From NCBI RefSeq assembly GCF_024399335.1, contig NZ_CP075339.1, positions 3,038,001 to 3,102,000 of the forward strand: a stretch of 64,000 nt of DNA, in the 5' to 3' direction. The notes beneath the pieces were generated by a model. That model did not search any database. It had not been told where the DNA came from and saw only the letters and a program-made list of their open reading frames with translations. Made by a program: the position numbers and the translations under genes. Positions 8,096 through 15,880 of this stretch are shown piece after piece; positions within the stretch are counted from its first letter, which is position 1; every line of letters begins with the position of its first letter. The stretch is from Leucobacter aridicollis (GTDB taxonomy: Bacteria > Actinomycetota > Actinomycetes > Actinomycetales > Microbacteriaceae).

Positions 8096-9570
8096 ACGGG
8101 TTTCAGATCGCCCTCGCGGTCCTTCTGCTCGTGTGCGTGCTCGTTGGTACGCTGCCAGTGTTCAACACCGCGTTCCAGTTTCTCGTGCTCCCGTTCCACG
8201 CCGTTAAGAATCACTACCGGCGCGCGGCTCCGTTCACGCCAAACGTTGCGGTCATCGTTCCCGCTTGGAACGAGGGGCTCGTCATCGGAGCGTCGATCGA
8301 CAGGCTCCTCACCCTCGACTACCCAGAAGACAAGCTGCGCATCTTCGTTGTCGACGACGCCTCAACCGACGACACTCCCGACGTTGTGCTCGCCCGCGCA
8401 GCACAGCATCCCGGTCGCGTCGTGCACCTCCGGCGCGAGGTTGGCGGAGAGGGCAAGGCGCACACCCTGAACCACGGGATCTCGAAGGTACTTGCGGAGC
8501 CGTGGGCCGAGGCTGTACTGATCATGGATGCCGACGTCATCTTCGCCCACGACTCGCTTGGCAAGCTCACGCGGCACCTCGCCGACGAACGCGTCGGAGC
8601 TGTCACCGCGTACATCGCCGAGGGATCTGCTGACCGCAACTACCTCACGCGGTTCATCGGCATCGAGTACGTCATCGCCCAGCTCGCTGCGCGCCGCGCA
8701 CAGAACGTGCTCGGCGCCGTCGCCTGCCTCGCGGGAGGCGCCCAGTTGCACTCACGCGCGAATCTCGAAGCGATCGGCGGCCGGATTCCAACTGGCACGC
8801 TCGCTGAGGACACAATGACAACGTTCGAAAGCCAACTCACTGGCCGGAAGATGGTGTTCGAGCCGCACGCAGTCGTGCTCGCGGAAGAGCCCCGCACCGT
8901 CGACGCGTTGTGGAAGCAGCGTCTTCGCTGGGCCCGCGGAAACGTGCAGCTCACGTCGATCTACAAGCGGCTCTGGTTCCGCCCGAGCCGAACCCACAAG
9001 CTCGGGAGCATTCCGTTCGGCGTCGCCTGGTTCAGCATTCTGCTGCTGCCGGCGTTTCTCGTGCTCTCGGCCGCCGCACTGTTCGCGCTGCTGCTCCTGC
9101 ACAGCGACATCGCCGAATCAGTCTTCAGGTTCATGTGGATCGTGGCCGCCTGCACCTACATGTACTCGATCCTCTTCGCTGTGCAACTCGACCCGCGCAC
9201 CGCTCGCCACTCCTGGCGCGAGGCGCTCCTGTTTCCAGGCCTCGGGGCCATGGTCATCATGGCAGTCGCGTTGTTCCCCGGGGTGACAGACGCGGCACTC
9301 ACCGAGTGGTTCGGCAGGCTCACCCCTGGCGACCGGTTCGTGACTTCGAGCATCCTGTACCTGTGGGGGCCGCTGTCGCTTCTCGGGGCGTGGCTCGCGC
9401 GCTGGGTCGAGCGGTTCACGGGCGGAAAGTTTGTCGCTGGTCTACTGATTTACGTGTGCGGCTATGGTTCACTCCTGTGTGCCATTACTGTTGATTCCTA
9501 CATCAAGGAATGGCGCCGAGCAGACGCTTCTTGGGTGAAGACCGAGAAGGTTGGAAGGGTCGTTTCATGA
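8092..9570 (+). CDS. Processive family-2 glycosyltransferase, BcsA/PgaC-like
   Basis: 492 aa with one N-terminal membrane segment (about 5-30), a cytosolic GT2 domain, and four or five C-terminal membrane segments. Motifs of processive inverting synthases are present in order: VVDDASTDDTP, MDADVI (the DxD-type donor site), LAEDT (catalytic ED) and QRLRWARG (the QxxRW acceptor/channel motif). Such enzymes polymerise UDP-sugars and pass the chain through the membrane, as in cellulose, hyaluronan or poly-GlcNAc synthesis. The PIG-L deacetylase in the same operon makes GlcNAc a reasonable guess. It begins with GTG overlapping the previous TGA. Confidence 0.9.
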   Translation: MNGFQIALAVLLLVCVLVGTLPVFNTAFQFLVLPFHAVKNHYRRAAPFTPNVAVIVPAWNEGLVIGASIDRLLTLDYPEDKLRIFVVDDASTDDTPDVVLARAAQHPGRVVHLRREVGGEGKAHTLNHGISKVLAEPWAEAVLIMDADVIFAHDSLGKLTRHLADERVGAVTAYIAEGSADRNYLTRFIGIEYVIAQLAARRAQNVLGAVACLAGGAQLHSRANLEAIGGRIPTGTLAEDTMTTFESQLTGRKMVFEPHAVVLAEEPRTVDALWKQRLRWARGNVQLTSIYKRLWFRPSRTHKLGSIPFGVAWFSILLLPAFLVLSAAALFALLLLHSDIAESVFRFMWIVAACTYMYSILFAVQLDPRTARHSWREALLFPGLGAMVIMAVALFPGVTDAALTEWFGRLTPGDRFVTSSILYLWGPLSLLGAWLARWVERFTGGKFVAGLLIYVCGYGSLLCAITVDSYIKEWRRADASWVKTEKVGRVVS

Positions 9571-9698
9571 GTACACGCGAATCAGATGAAGAGATTCGGC
9601 GCGACGCCAGGCGCGAGCTGCGGCTCGTACCGCAGGCGCTGATTGCACTCATCATCGTTGCCGCGGTAGCCATCGCGCGAGAGCTGTTGCTCCGATGA
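9567..9698 (+). CDS. 43-aa single-pass membrane protein
   Basis: A short gene whose ATG overlaps the glycosyltransferase stop (ATGA) and whose own end overlaps the next start, so its reading frame is fixed by context. The product has a charged, acidic-then-basic N-terminal half (about 1-20) and one hydrophobic helix (about 21-40) ending in ARELLLR. It resembles no family I can name. Position between a membrane synthase and a receiver protein suggests a small accessory subunit, like those that stabilise or gate processive glycosyltransferases, but nothing in its sequence proves that. Confidence 0.7.
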   Translation: MSTRESDEEIRRDARRELRLVPQALIALIIVAAVAIARELLLR

Positions 9699-10042
9699 GC
9701 CCGAGCTTGCTTGCCCTCACCGTCGAGGACAACGCCGAGCAGACAGAGCTGCTGCGGCGCATGCTTGAGCGCGAGGGATACGAGGTCTTTTCAGCACCCG
9801 ACGCTGAGACCGCGATCGCCGCCTTCCCTGATATCCAGCCGTCGCTCGCGATCGTTGACCTCAGGCTCCCCGGCGTCACCGGGAGCGAATGCATCGACAT
9901 CTTGCGCTCCCGGTTTCCGAGCTGCCGCATCATCGTAAGCTCAGTGCTCGACGAAGACGAGTACCCGCGCGCAGACGCGTCGCTTCCCAAACCGTTTACA
10001 GGCGCAATGTTGCACGACCTACTTGCGGAGCTCACCCAGTGA
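9695..10042 (+). CDS. Stand-alone response-regulator receiver
   Basis: 115 aa, a single receiver domain with nothing after it. The acidic pocket is E11-D12, the phosphoacceptor is D55 in IVDLRLPG, the conserved serine is near 82-83, and K99 sits in LPKPF. With no output domain it is either a phosphate relay intermediate or sink, or acts by protein contact. It overlaps both neighbours by 4 nt. The kinase directly downstream is the obvious phosphodonor, and the receiver/PIG-L fusion at 5344 the obvious second target. Confidence 0.9.
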   Translation: MSPSLLALTVEDNAEQTELLRRMLEREGYEVFSAPDAETAIAAFPDIQPSLAIVDLRLPGVTGSECIDILRSRFPSCRIIVSSVLDEDEYPRADASLPKPFTGAMLHDLLAELTQ

Positions 10043-11805
10043 TCGACAGTCGAGAAGTCAGGTGGTACCGCAACTTCGATCAGCCGAGTCCGCTGCTCAA
10101 GCAGGCTCCGTCGGCTGTCGCGTTCTTGCTCGCCCTCACCACCGTGTTCCTCGTGCCAGGGCTTGCGCCCGTCGATGCCACGCTCATGCTGCTCTCCGGC
10201 GCGCTCATCGCCGGGGCCACAGTTTTCGCAGTGCTCCTGAGAGCGCGCGGGCATTTTCAGGGCCCAATCGTGCTCCTCATACCACTCGTCGACTTCCTCG
10301 GATTCGCCTTTTTCCGCGCGGCGACCGGCGCGGGTCAGTCGCTGTTCGCGACGCTCGTGCTCATCCCGATCGCATGGCTCGCGACCGCACCCGGTATTCG
10401 CCAGGTTGCAGTCGTTTTTGTGCTGAGTGCCGCGATGGTTTTCATCCCCTACATCACGCACCCGCCCGAGAACAGCACCGACCTGCTCCGCGGCATCATC
10501 GTCCCGCTCATCTACGCCACAGTGGCGGCGGTGATCAACGAGCTCGCCCGCCAGCAACGCGCGCGCGTGGAGCAGGCCGAGCGACTCGCCTCCGAGCGCA
10601 CCCGCGCCCTCCGCGCGAACGAGCAGGCGCTCGCACAGCTCCGCGAGAGCGAAACCCGCTACCGAACCCTGCTCGAATCTCACGAGAGCCTCTGGGCAGC
10701 AATCACCGCCCAGGCCGTCATCGCGACGGACTGCAACGGCCTCGTCAGCGCCTGGAATCCAGGGGCTGAACGCATGTTGGGCCTCAGCGAAGCCGAGGCC
10801 CTCGATGACGTCAGTATCGACAGGTTCTTCTCCCCCGCAGTGCTCGCGGCGCTCGCGGGCACGCGCCCAGGCGATCCGCCAAGCACCCCAGCCGAGCCGA
10901 GTGTTCGCGCGCTTTTCGAGCTCGCAAACGCCGGCTCAACGCTCGACGAAGAACTCGAAATTCAGACGGCCGCCGGGAGCAGGATCCCGGCCAGGGTCAC
11001 GGTCACGCGCAGAAACGACGGCGCAGGCAACCAACAGGGGTATCTACTCGTCGTCACTGACGAAACTCGCCAGGCTGAGGTCGCCCGGATGAAGGATGAG
11101 TTCGTCGGGATGATCTCGCACGAGCTTCGCACCCCGCTCAGCGCCATCATTGGGTTCCTCGACCTGCTGCGCAACGACCCCGAGCAGCCACTCGCAGACC
11201 AGCAGATCGAGTTCGTCGACATCATCGAGCGAAACGCAAAGCGCCTGCTCGCGCTCGTTGGCGACCTGCTCTTCACCGCGCAGGTTGAGTCGGGGAGATT
11301 CCCAATCACACCGCACCACGTCGATATCTACGACGCCCTCCGGCTTGCAACCGAATCGGCCCGGCCGCACGCTGAGGGCGAAGGCGTTGAGCTAAAGATC
11401 GACACTCCGGCGGAGCCGCTCTTCGTCATGGCGGACGGCGGCCGGCTCGGGCAGGCGATCGACAACCTCATCTCGAACGCGATCAAATTCACGCCACGCG
11501 GCGGTCGGGTGACGGTGGCGGGGATGCAACGCGATGGCGCAGTTGCGATCTCCGTGAGCGACACGGGCATCGGTATTCCGAAGGCCGAACAGGCAGACCT
11601 CTTCAACAGGTTCTTTCGGGCGTCCACCGCGACGCAGAACGCGATTCCCGGAGTTGGCCTCGGCCTCAACATCACGCACGCGATCGCGGTCGCTCACGGT
11701 GGCGACATCACAGTGGTGAGCGACGAGGGTGCCGGAACGACATTCGAGATGCGGCTGCCGCTCGCTCCACCCACACAAGCGATCCCGGTGGTACAGCGCG
11801 GCTGA
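10039..11805 (+). CDS. Six-TM PAS sensor histidine kinase
   Basis: 588 aa from a GTG that overlaps the preceding stop. Six hydrophobic segments fill residues ~20-165, like a MASE-type integral sensor with almost no outside loop. A coiled coil (about 168-205) leads to a PAS domain (about 206-320), then HisKA with H361 in MISHELRTPLS, and HATPase_c with the N box NLISNAIKFTP, G1 DTGIGIP and G2 GVGLGLNITHA. The frame is open far upstream, but those codons belong to the receiver gene in another frame. The membrane-embedded sensor could read a lipid, the membrane state or the polymer made by the operon. Its stop is inside a hairpin that probably ends the transcript. Confidence 0.92.
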   Translation: MIDSREVRWYRNFDQPSPLLKQAPSAVAFLLALTTVFLVPGLAPVDATLMLLSGALIAGATVFAVLLRARGHFQGPIVLLIPLVDFLGFAFFRAATGAGQSLFATLVLIPIAWLATAPGIRQVAVVFVLSAAMVFIPYITHPPENSTDLLRGIIVPLIYATVAAVINELARQQRARVEQAERLASERTRALRANEQALAQLRESETRYRTLLESHESLWAAITAQAVIATDCNGLVSAWNPGAERMLGLSEAEALDDVSIDRFFSPAVLAALAGTRPGDPPSTPAEPSVRALFELANAGSTLDEELEIQTAAGSRIPARVTVTRRNDGAGNQQGYLLVVTDETRQAEVARMKDEFVGMISHELRTPLSAIIGFLDLLRNDPEQPLADQQIEFVDIIERNAKRLLALVGDLLFTAQVESGRFPITPHHVDIYDALRLATESARPHAEGEGVELKIDTPAEPLFVMADGGRLGQAIDNLISNAIKFTPRGGRVTVAGMQRDGAVAISVSDTGIGIPKAEQADLFNRFFRASTATQNAIPGVGLGLNITHAIAVAHGGDITVVSDEGAGTTFEMRLPLAPPTQAIPVVQRG

Positions 11806-11821
11806 GCCAGCTCAGCCGCGC
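11796..11821 (+). terminator. Hairpin ending the sensor/glycan-enzyme operon
   Basis: A perfect 11-bp stem GCGCGGCTGAG / CTCAGCCGCGC with a CCAG loop, overlapping the kinase stop codon. There is no T run, as is common for actinobacterial terminators. The 120 bases that follow before the riboswitch hold a possible -10 (TATGCT at 11929-11934) and nothing else I recognise. Confidence 0.55.
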
Positions 11822-11944
11822 CGCGAGCCTCTGTGGTCGAGCGAGCCGTCGCCAGAGTCATGTGCCTGCAGGGCGTCCCGCAGTGTTCGCCCGTAGCAAT
11901 CCTGCACACATGGTGAGCGGGAGAGCGCTATGCTGAGGGGGTGT

Positions 11945-12083
11945 TCCGGGGTCGGTGGGATTCCGAACCGGCGGTGAAAGTCCGCGACCTCCGCATCCGC
12001 GGGGCTGAATCGGTGAAATTCCGATACCGACGGTGATGTGTGGGGCTTTGGCTCACGCACAAGTCCGGATAGGAGGAACGCGG
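11945..12083 (+). promoter_or_regulatory. FMN riboswitch (RFN element)
   Basis: The conserved blocks of the FMN aptamer are present in order: CCGGGGTCGGTGG, GAACCGGCGGTGAAAGTCC, GCGACC, a variable arm, GGTGAAATTCC, ACCGACGGT, and AGTCCGGATAGGAGGAACG. It stands 54 nt ahead of the first riboflavin gene and should lower its expression when FMN is abundant. The segment between aptamer and ATG contains the ribosome site AAAGGGA; control of translation start is more likely than termination because no U-tract hairpin is visible. Confidence 0.95.
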
Positions 12084-12137
12084 GTGACTGAGGCGACGCC
12101 TTGAGCACCCCATACCCGGGCACCCGAAAGGGATGAC

Positions 12138-12617
12138 ATGCCTGCAGCGCACGCACTCTCACCACAGGTGATCGAGGCAGCAATGCGTCGTGGGCTTGCG
12201 CTTGCCGAGCGCGGCCCCGAGCGGGACGAGAACCCACAGGTTGGCTGCGTCATCCTCGACGACGCTGGCGCAACCGTTGCTGAGGGCTGGCATGAGGGAG
12301 CTGGCACCCCACACGCGGAGGTTATGGCGCTCGCATCGCTCCCCCATGACATCGACGCTGCTCGGCTGACAGCGGTCGTCACGCTCGAACCGTGCAATCA
12401 CACGGGTCGTACGGGCCCGTGCGCTGAGGCGCTGCTTGCGCGCGGCATTGGAGCCGTCGCATTCGGGCTGTCTGACCCCGGGGCGGCGTCGAGCGGGGGC
12501 GGCGAGACGCTCCGCGCTGCCGGTGTCGCCGTCACCGGTGGTGTGCTCGCGGCAGAGGTCGGCGCATTCCTCGCTCCCTGGCTCGCACGGCAGGCGGGAG
12601 TGAACGATGACCGCTAG
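12138..12617 (+). CDS. ribD: Diaminohydroxyphosphoribosylaminopyrimidine deaminase (RibD N-terminal half as separate gene)
   Basis: 159 aa, just the cytidine-deaminase-like half of RibD. Zinc ligands H59, C86 and C95 and the catalytic E61 are in place (HAEV and PCNHTGRTGPC), as is ENPQVGCVI near the N terminus. It deaminates the pyrimidine made by GTP cyclohydrolase II in riboflavin synthesis. The gene stops exactly at the domain border where most RibD proteins run on into a reductase; the reductase is encoded by the next gene in another frame with an 11-nt overlap. Confidence 0.9.
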   Translation: MPAAHALSPQVIEAAMRRGLALAERGPERDENPQVGCVILDDAGATVAEGWHEGAGTPHAEVMALASLPHDIDAARLTAVVTLEPCNHTGRTGPCAEALLARGIGAVAFGLSDPGAASSGGGETLRAAGVAVTGGVLAAEVGAFLAPWLARQAGVNDDR

Positions 12618-13227
12618 ACCCACAGTGACCGTGAAGTGGGCGCAAACGATCGACGGCCGCGCAGCCGCCGCCGACGGCACAAGCCAGTGGATCAGTGGCC
12701 CAGCCGCCCGCGCCGACGTCCACGCGCGCCGTGCCGCGGCGGACGCGATCCTCATCGGCACAGGCACACTCCTCGCCGATGACCCGTCGCTCACGGCCCG
12801 AACACCAACCGGTGACTTGCTCGTCGAAGCCGCTGACCAACCGATTCCGGTCGTTGTCGGCGCGCGCGAGATTCCCTCTGGCGCGAAGGTGCTGCGCCAC
12901 CCGGCGCTCGCTTCGAGCGGGTCGCTCCCCATTCGGCTCGCGGGTGCAGACCTTGCCGCCGACCTCGCGACGCTTCACGAGCGCGGGATCCGCTCCCTCT
13001 TCGTTGAGGGCGGACCGCATATCGTGAGCTCCCTACTCAGGCTCGGCCTCGTCGACGAACTGCTCATCTACGTCGCCCCCGCGCTGCTTGGCGGGCCACG
13101 GCTCGCGGTGAGCGACCTCGGCATCGACACGATGGCAGGCATCGCCAGGCTCTCGTTTTCGAGCGTCGAGCGCCTGGGTCCAGACCTCTTGATTGTTGCA
13201 ACGCCCGAACCGAAGGAGACCCGCTAG
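12607..13227 (+). CDS. 5-amino-6-(5-phosphoribosylamino)uracil reductase (RibD C-terminal half as separate gene)
   Basis: 206 aa matching the dihydrofolate-reductase-like half of RibD: VTVKWAQTIDGRAAAADGTS at the start, GTGTLLADDPSLTAR, and the NADPH-side FVEGGPHIVSSLL near 140. It reduces the ribose of the deaminated intermediate using NADPH. The ATG at 12607 has GGGAG 6 nt upstream, inside the end of the deaminase gene, which supports a real start and not a sequencing frameshift. Its TAG shares a base with the GTG of the next gene. Confidence 0.88.
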   Translation: MTARPTVTVKWAQTIDGRAAAADGTSQWISGPAARADVHARRAAADAILIGTGTLLADDPSLTARTPTGDLLVEAADQPIPVVVGAREIPSGAKVLRHPALASSGSLPIRLAGADLAADLATLHERGIRSLFVEGGPHIVSSLLRLGLVDELLIYVAPALLGGPRLAVSDLGIDTMAGIARLSFSSVERLGPDLLIVATPEPKETR

Positions 13228-13856
13228 TGTTCACCGGACTTATCGAAGAGATCGGCGAGATCGTCGCCATCGAGCCACTCGGCGACTCCCTCAGGCTCAC
13301 AGTCGCTGGCCCGCTCGTCACGAGCGACGCAACCCACGGGGCCTCTATCGCCGTCTCTGGTGTCTGCCTGACGGTCATCGAACAGGGCGCGGACGAGACG
13401 GGCCGCGGCACTTTCAGCGCCGACGTCATGGCGCAGTCGATCAAGATGTCGACGCTCGGAGACCTCAGCGTCGGCAGCAAGGTCAACCTTGAGCGCGCGG
13501 CACGCCTCGATACCCGGCTCGGCGGCCACATCGTTCAGGGGCATGTTGACGGCACCGCGACGCTGCTCACCGTCGCAGACGGCGACGCCTGGCGTACGCT
13601 CCGTTTCGCGCTCTCCCGCGACCTCGCCCCGCTGCTCGTCGACAAGGGATCAGTGACGCTTTCAGGTACCTCACTCACGGTGTCGGCGATCTCGCCGGCA
13701 GCAGAGACTGAGCAGTGGTTCGAGGTCTCACTCATTCCCGAGACGCTCGAAGCGACAACACTCGGCGCGCTCAGCCCAGGCGATCGCGTCAACGTCGAAA
13801 CCGATCTCATTGCCCGCCACGTCGAGCGCATGCTCAGCTTCACGCCGCAGGCGTAG
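13227..13856 (+). CDS. ribE: Riboflavin synthase, alpha subunit
   Basis: 209 aa made of two lumazine-binding repeats. It opens with the family signature MFTGLIEEIGEI, and VNLERAARLDTRLGGHIVQG marks the join to the second repeat. The enzyme dismutates two 6,7-dimethyl-8-ribityllumazine molecules to riboflavin. Translation starts at a GTG overlapping the reductase stop, so the two are translationally coupled. Confidence 0.95.
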   Translation: MFTGLIEEIGEIVAIEPLGDSLRLTVAGPLVTSDATHGASIAVSGVCLTVIEQGADETGRGTFSADVMAQSIKMSTLGDLSVGSKVNLERAARLDTRLGGHIVQGHVDGTATLLTVADGDAWRTLRFALSRDLAPLLVDKGSVTLSGTSLTVSAISPAAETEQWFEVSLIPETLEATTLGALSPGDRVNVETDLIARHVERMLSFTPQA

Positions 13857-13898
13857 CAAGCTGCTCCCACGATTCACACACACGCTAAAGGACATCGA

Positions 13899-15167
13899 AT
13901 GACTACTGAACGTACCGAGGGTATCGCCTCGATCGACGAGGCCATCGCCGCGATCAAGGCCGGCCGCCCGGTCATCGTCGCAGACAACGAGAACCGTGAG
14001 AACGAGGGCGACGTGATCATCTCGGCCGAGCTCGCCTCAGCCGAGTGGATCGCGTGGACCGTGCACCGCTCGTCGGGGCTGCTCTGCGCCCCAATGACGA
14101 ACGAGATCGCCGACAAGCTCGACCTCCCCATGATGGTTGAGCGCAACGAAGACGTGCGCGGCACTGCGTACACAGTCACCGTTGATGCAGCGCATGGCGT
14201 CACCACCGGCATCAGCGCGAGCGACCGCGCGACGACAGCGCGCGTACTTGCAAACCCCGACGCTGTTCCGACAGACGTGAATCGGCCCGGCCACATCCTG
14301 CCGCTCCGCGCCGTCGACGGCGGCGTGCGCGCCCGCGATGGCCACACTGAGGCCGCCGTGGAGCTCATGCGGCTCGCTGGGCTGCGCGAGGTAGCGATCA
14401 TCGCCGAGATCGTCGCCGACGACGGTGAGATGATGCGTCTGCCGGGCCTCATCGAGCTTGGCGGCGCTGAAGGCGTTCCAGTCATCACGATCGAGCAGCT
14501 CATCGCGTACCTCAACGAGCACGACCCTGCAGGCACGCCCGCGGTGCAGGGACACTCGCGCCGCGTGAGCCTCCGGGCAGACACCCTGCTTCCCACCGAG
14601 CACGGAGACTTCCGCGCCCTCGCGTACCGTGACCGCCGTGCCGGGGTCGACCACGTCGCGCTCGTCGCTGCTGGACCAGACGGTGCGATGCCAGGCAAGG
14701 GCGCACTTGTCCGCGTTCACTCCGAGTGCATCACTGGTGAGGCATTCGGATCGCTCAAGTGCGAGTGCGGGCCGCAGCTCGACGCTGCGCTCGATCTCAT
14801 TCACGAGCGCGGGGGCGTCGTCGTGTACCTCCGTGGCCAGGAGGGACGCGGGATCGGGCTCGCAAACAAGCTTCGCGCCTACCAGCTGCAGGAGAGCGGC
14901 GTCGACACTCTCGACGCGAACCTGCAGCTCGGACTCCCAGCTGACGCGCGCGACTACACGGCAGCTGCCGAGATCCTTTCCGACCTCGGCATCAGCGACG
15001 TGCGGCTGCTCACGAACAATCCCGATAAGGTTGCCCAGCTTGAGGCACACGGGCTTGCAGTGGCCGACAGGGTGCCGCTGTTCGTCGGAGTGACCGACGA
15101 GAACCGAGGCTACCTGCAGGCCAAGCGTGACCGAATGGGACACGCGCTGCCTGCGGGCGAACTCTAA
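13899..15167 (+). CDS. ribBA: Bifunctional DHBP synthase / GTP cyclohydrolase II
   Basis: 422 aa. The N-terminal half is 3,4-dihydroxy-2-butanone-4-phosphate synthase with DNENRENEGD at 29-38. The C-terminal half is GTP cyclohydrolase II, with zinc cysteines C277, C288 and C290 (SECITGEAFGSLKCECG), RGQEGRGIGL and RLLTNNP. The two activities provide both precursors of lumazine. The ribosome site AAAGGA precedes the ATG. It is the fourth gene of the FMN-controlled operon. Confidence 0.97.
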   Translation: MTTERTEGIASIDEAIAAIKAGRPVIVADNENRENEGDVIISAELASAEWIAWTVHRSSGLLCAPMTNEIADKLDLPMMVERNEDVRGTAYTVTVDAAHGVTTGISASDRATTARVLANPDAVPTDVNRPGHILPLRAVDGGVRARDGHTEAAVELMRLAGLREVAIIAEIVADDGEMMRLPGLIELGGAEGVPVITIEQLIAYLNEHDPAGTPAVQGHSRRVSLRADTLLPTEHGDFRALAYRDRRAGVDHVALVAAGPDGAMPGKGALVRVHSECITGEAFGSLKCECGPQLDAALDLIHERGGVVVYLRGQEGRGIGLANKLRAYQLQESGVDTLDANLQLGLPADARDYTAAAEILSDLGISDVRLLTNNPDKVAQLEAHGLAVADRVPLFVGVTDENRGYLQAKRDRMGHALPAGEL

Positions 15168-15222
15168 ACCGGCGCATTCGATACGCACGATCCACACGAG
15201 TTAAGAACAGAGGACACCAGAA

Positions 15223-15726
15223 ATGAGTGGAGCAGGAGCCCCAACGCTCGCCGTCGACGCGACAGGGATGCGCGTCGCAATCATCGCAGGAAGCTGGCAC
15301 ACGGAGATCATGACAGGTCTCATCGCTGGCGCAGAGGCGTCAGTTGCCGCTTCGGGCGCCACGCACTCGCTCTTCAGGGTCGCGGGCGCGTTTGAATTGC
15401 CCGCAGCCGCTCAGGCAGCGCTCACTCCGGTGGCGCAGGGGGGCGGCGGGTTCGACGCGGCAGTCTGCCTCGGCGTCATCATTCGCGGCGGCACACCGCA
15501 CTTCGAGTACGTCTCGAGCGCCGTGACCGACGGACTCACTCGCGTGCAGCTCGACACGAGCCGCCCCGTTGGCTTCGGCGTTCTCACGACAGACAATGAG
15601 CAGCAGGCGCTCGATCGTTCGGGCCTGCCAGGCTCCATCGAGTCGAAGGGTGTTGAGGCAGCCGAGGCTGCCCTGCACCTCGCTGACGCGATGCGGACGA
15701 TCCGTGAGGCCGGCGCGGCCGCCTAG
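15223..15726 (+). CDS. ribH: 6,7-dimethyl-8-ribityllumazine synthase
   Basis: 167 aa. It contains the lumazine synthase blocks AIIAGSWHTEIM, VAGAFELPAAAQ, CLGVIIRGGTPHFEYVS and FGVLTTDNEQQALDR. It joins the DHBP and pyrimidine precursors; the family forms icosahedral or pentameric shells. GAGGACA precedes the ATG, and a strong terminator follows, ending the operon. Confidence 0.96.
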   Translation: MSGAGAPTLAVDATGMRVAIIAGSWHTEIMTGLIAGAEASVAASGATHSLFRVAGAFELPAAAQAALTPVAQGGGGFDAAVCLGVIIRGGTPHFEYVSSAVTDGLTRVQLDTSRPVGFGVLTTDNEQQALDRSGLPGSIESKGVEAAEAALHLADAMRTIREAGAAA

Positions 15727-15764
15727 TCGCTTGCACCGAGCCAGGTGCGCGCTGCTCCGGGAGA

Positions 15765-15799
15765 CCCCGGCTTCCCTGCAGCAGGGAAGCCGGGGTTTT
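15765..15799 (+). terminator. Terminator of the riboflavin operon
   Basis: CCCCGGCTTCCCT pairs perfectly with AGGGAAGCCGGGG around a 5-nt loop and is followed by TTTT. It is a textbook intrinsic terminator 38 nt after ribH. Confidence 0.9.
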
Positions 15800-15868
15800 G
15801 CGTCGTGGGCGCGTTCTGGCGGGGACAACTCCGCGACTTTCTCACAGCGCCCATGCACCACCGCTGGA

Positions 15869-15874
15869 TAGAGT
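15869..15874 (+). promoter_or_regulatory. -10 box of a leaderless start (ABC exporter)
   Basis: TAGAGT ends 6 nt before the GTG at 15881 and no ribosome site lies between. Confidence 0.45.
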
Positions 15875-15880
15875 GAACGG

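Noticed and set aside
5344..10042. The two receiver genes as classical transcription regulators
   Set aside because: One carries a deacetylase and the other ends right after the receiver fold; neither has a helix-turn-helix.
9652..10683. 343-codon minus-strand ORF opposite the kinase
   Set aside because: Antisense to well-supported receiver and kinase genes, low-complexity translation, no family motif.
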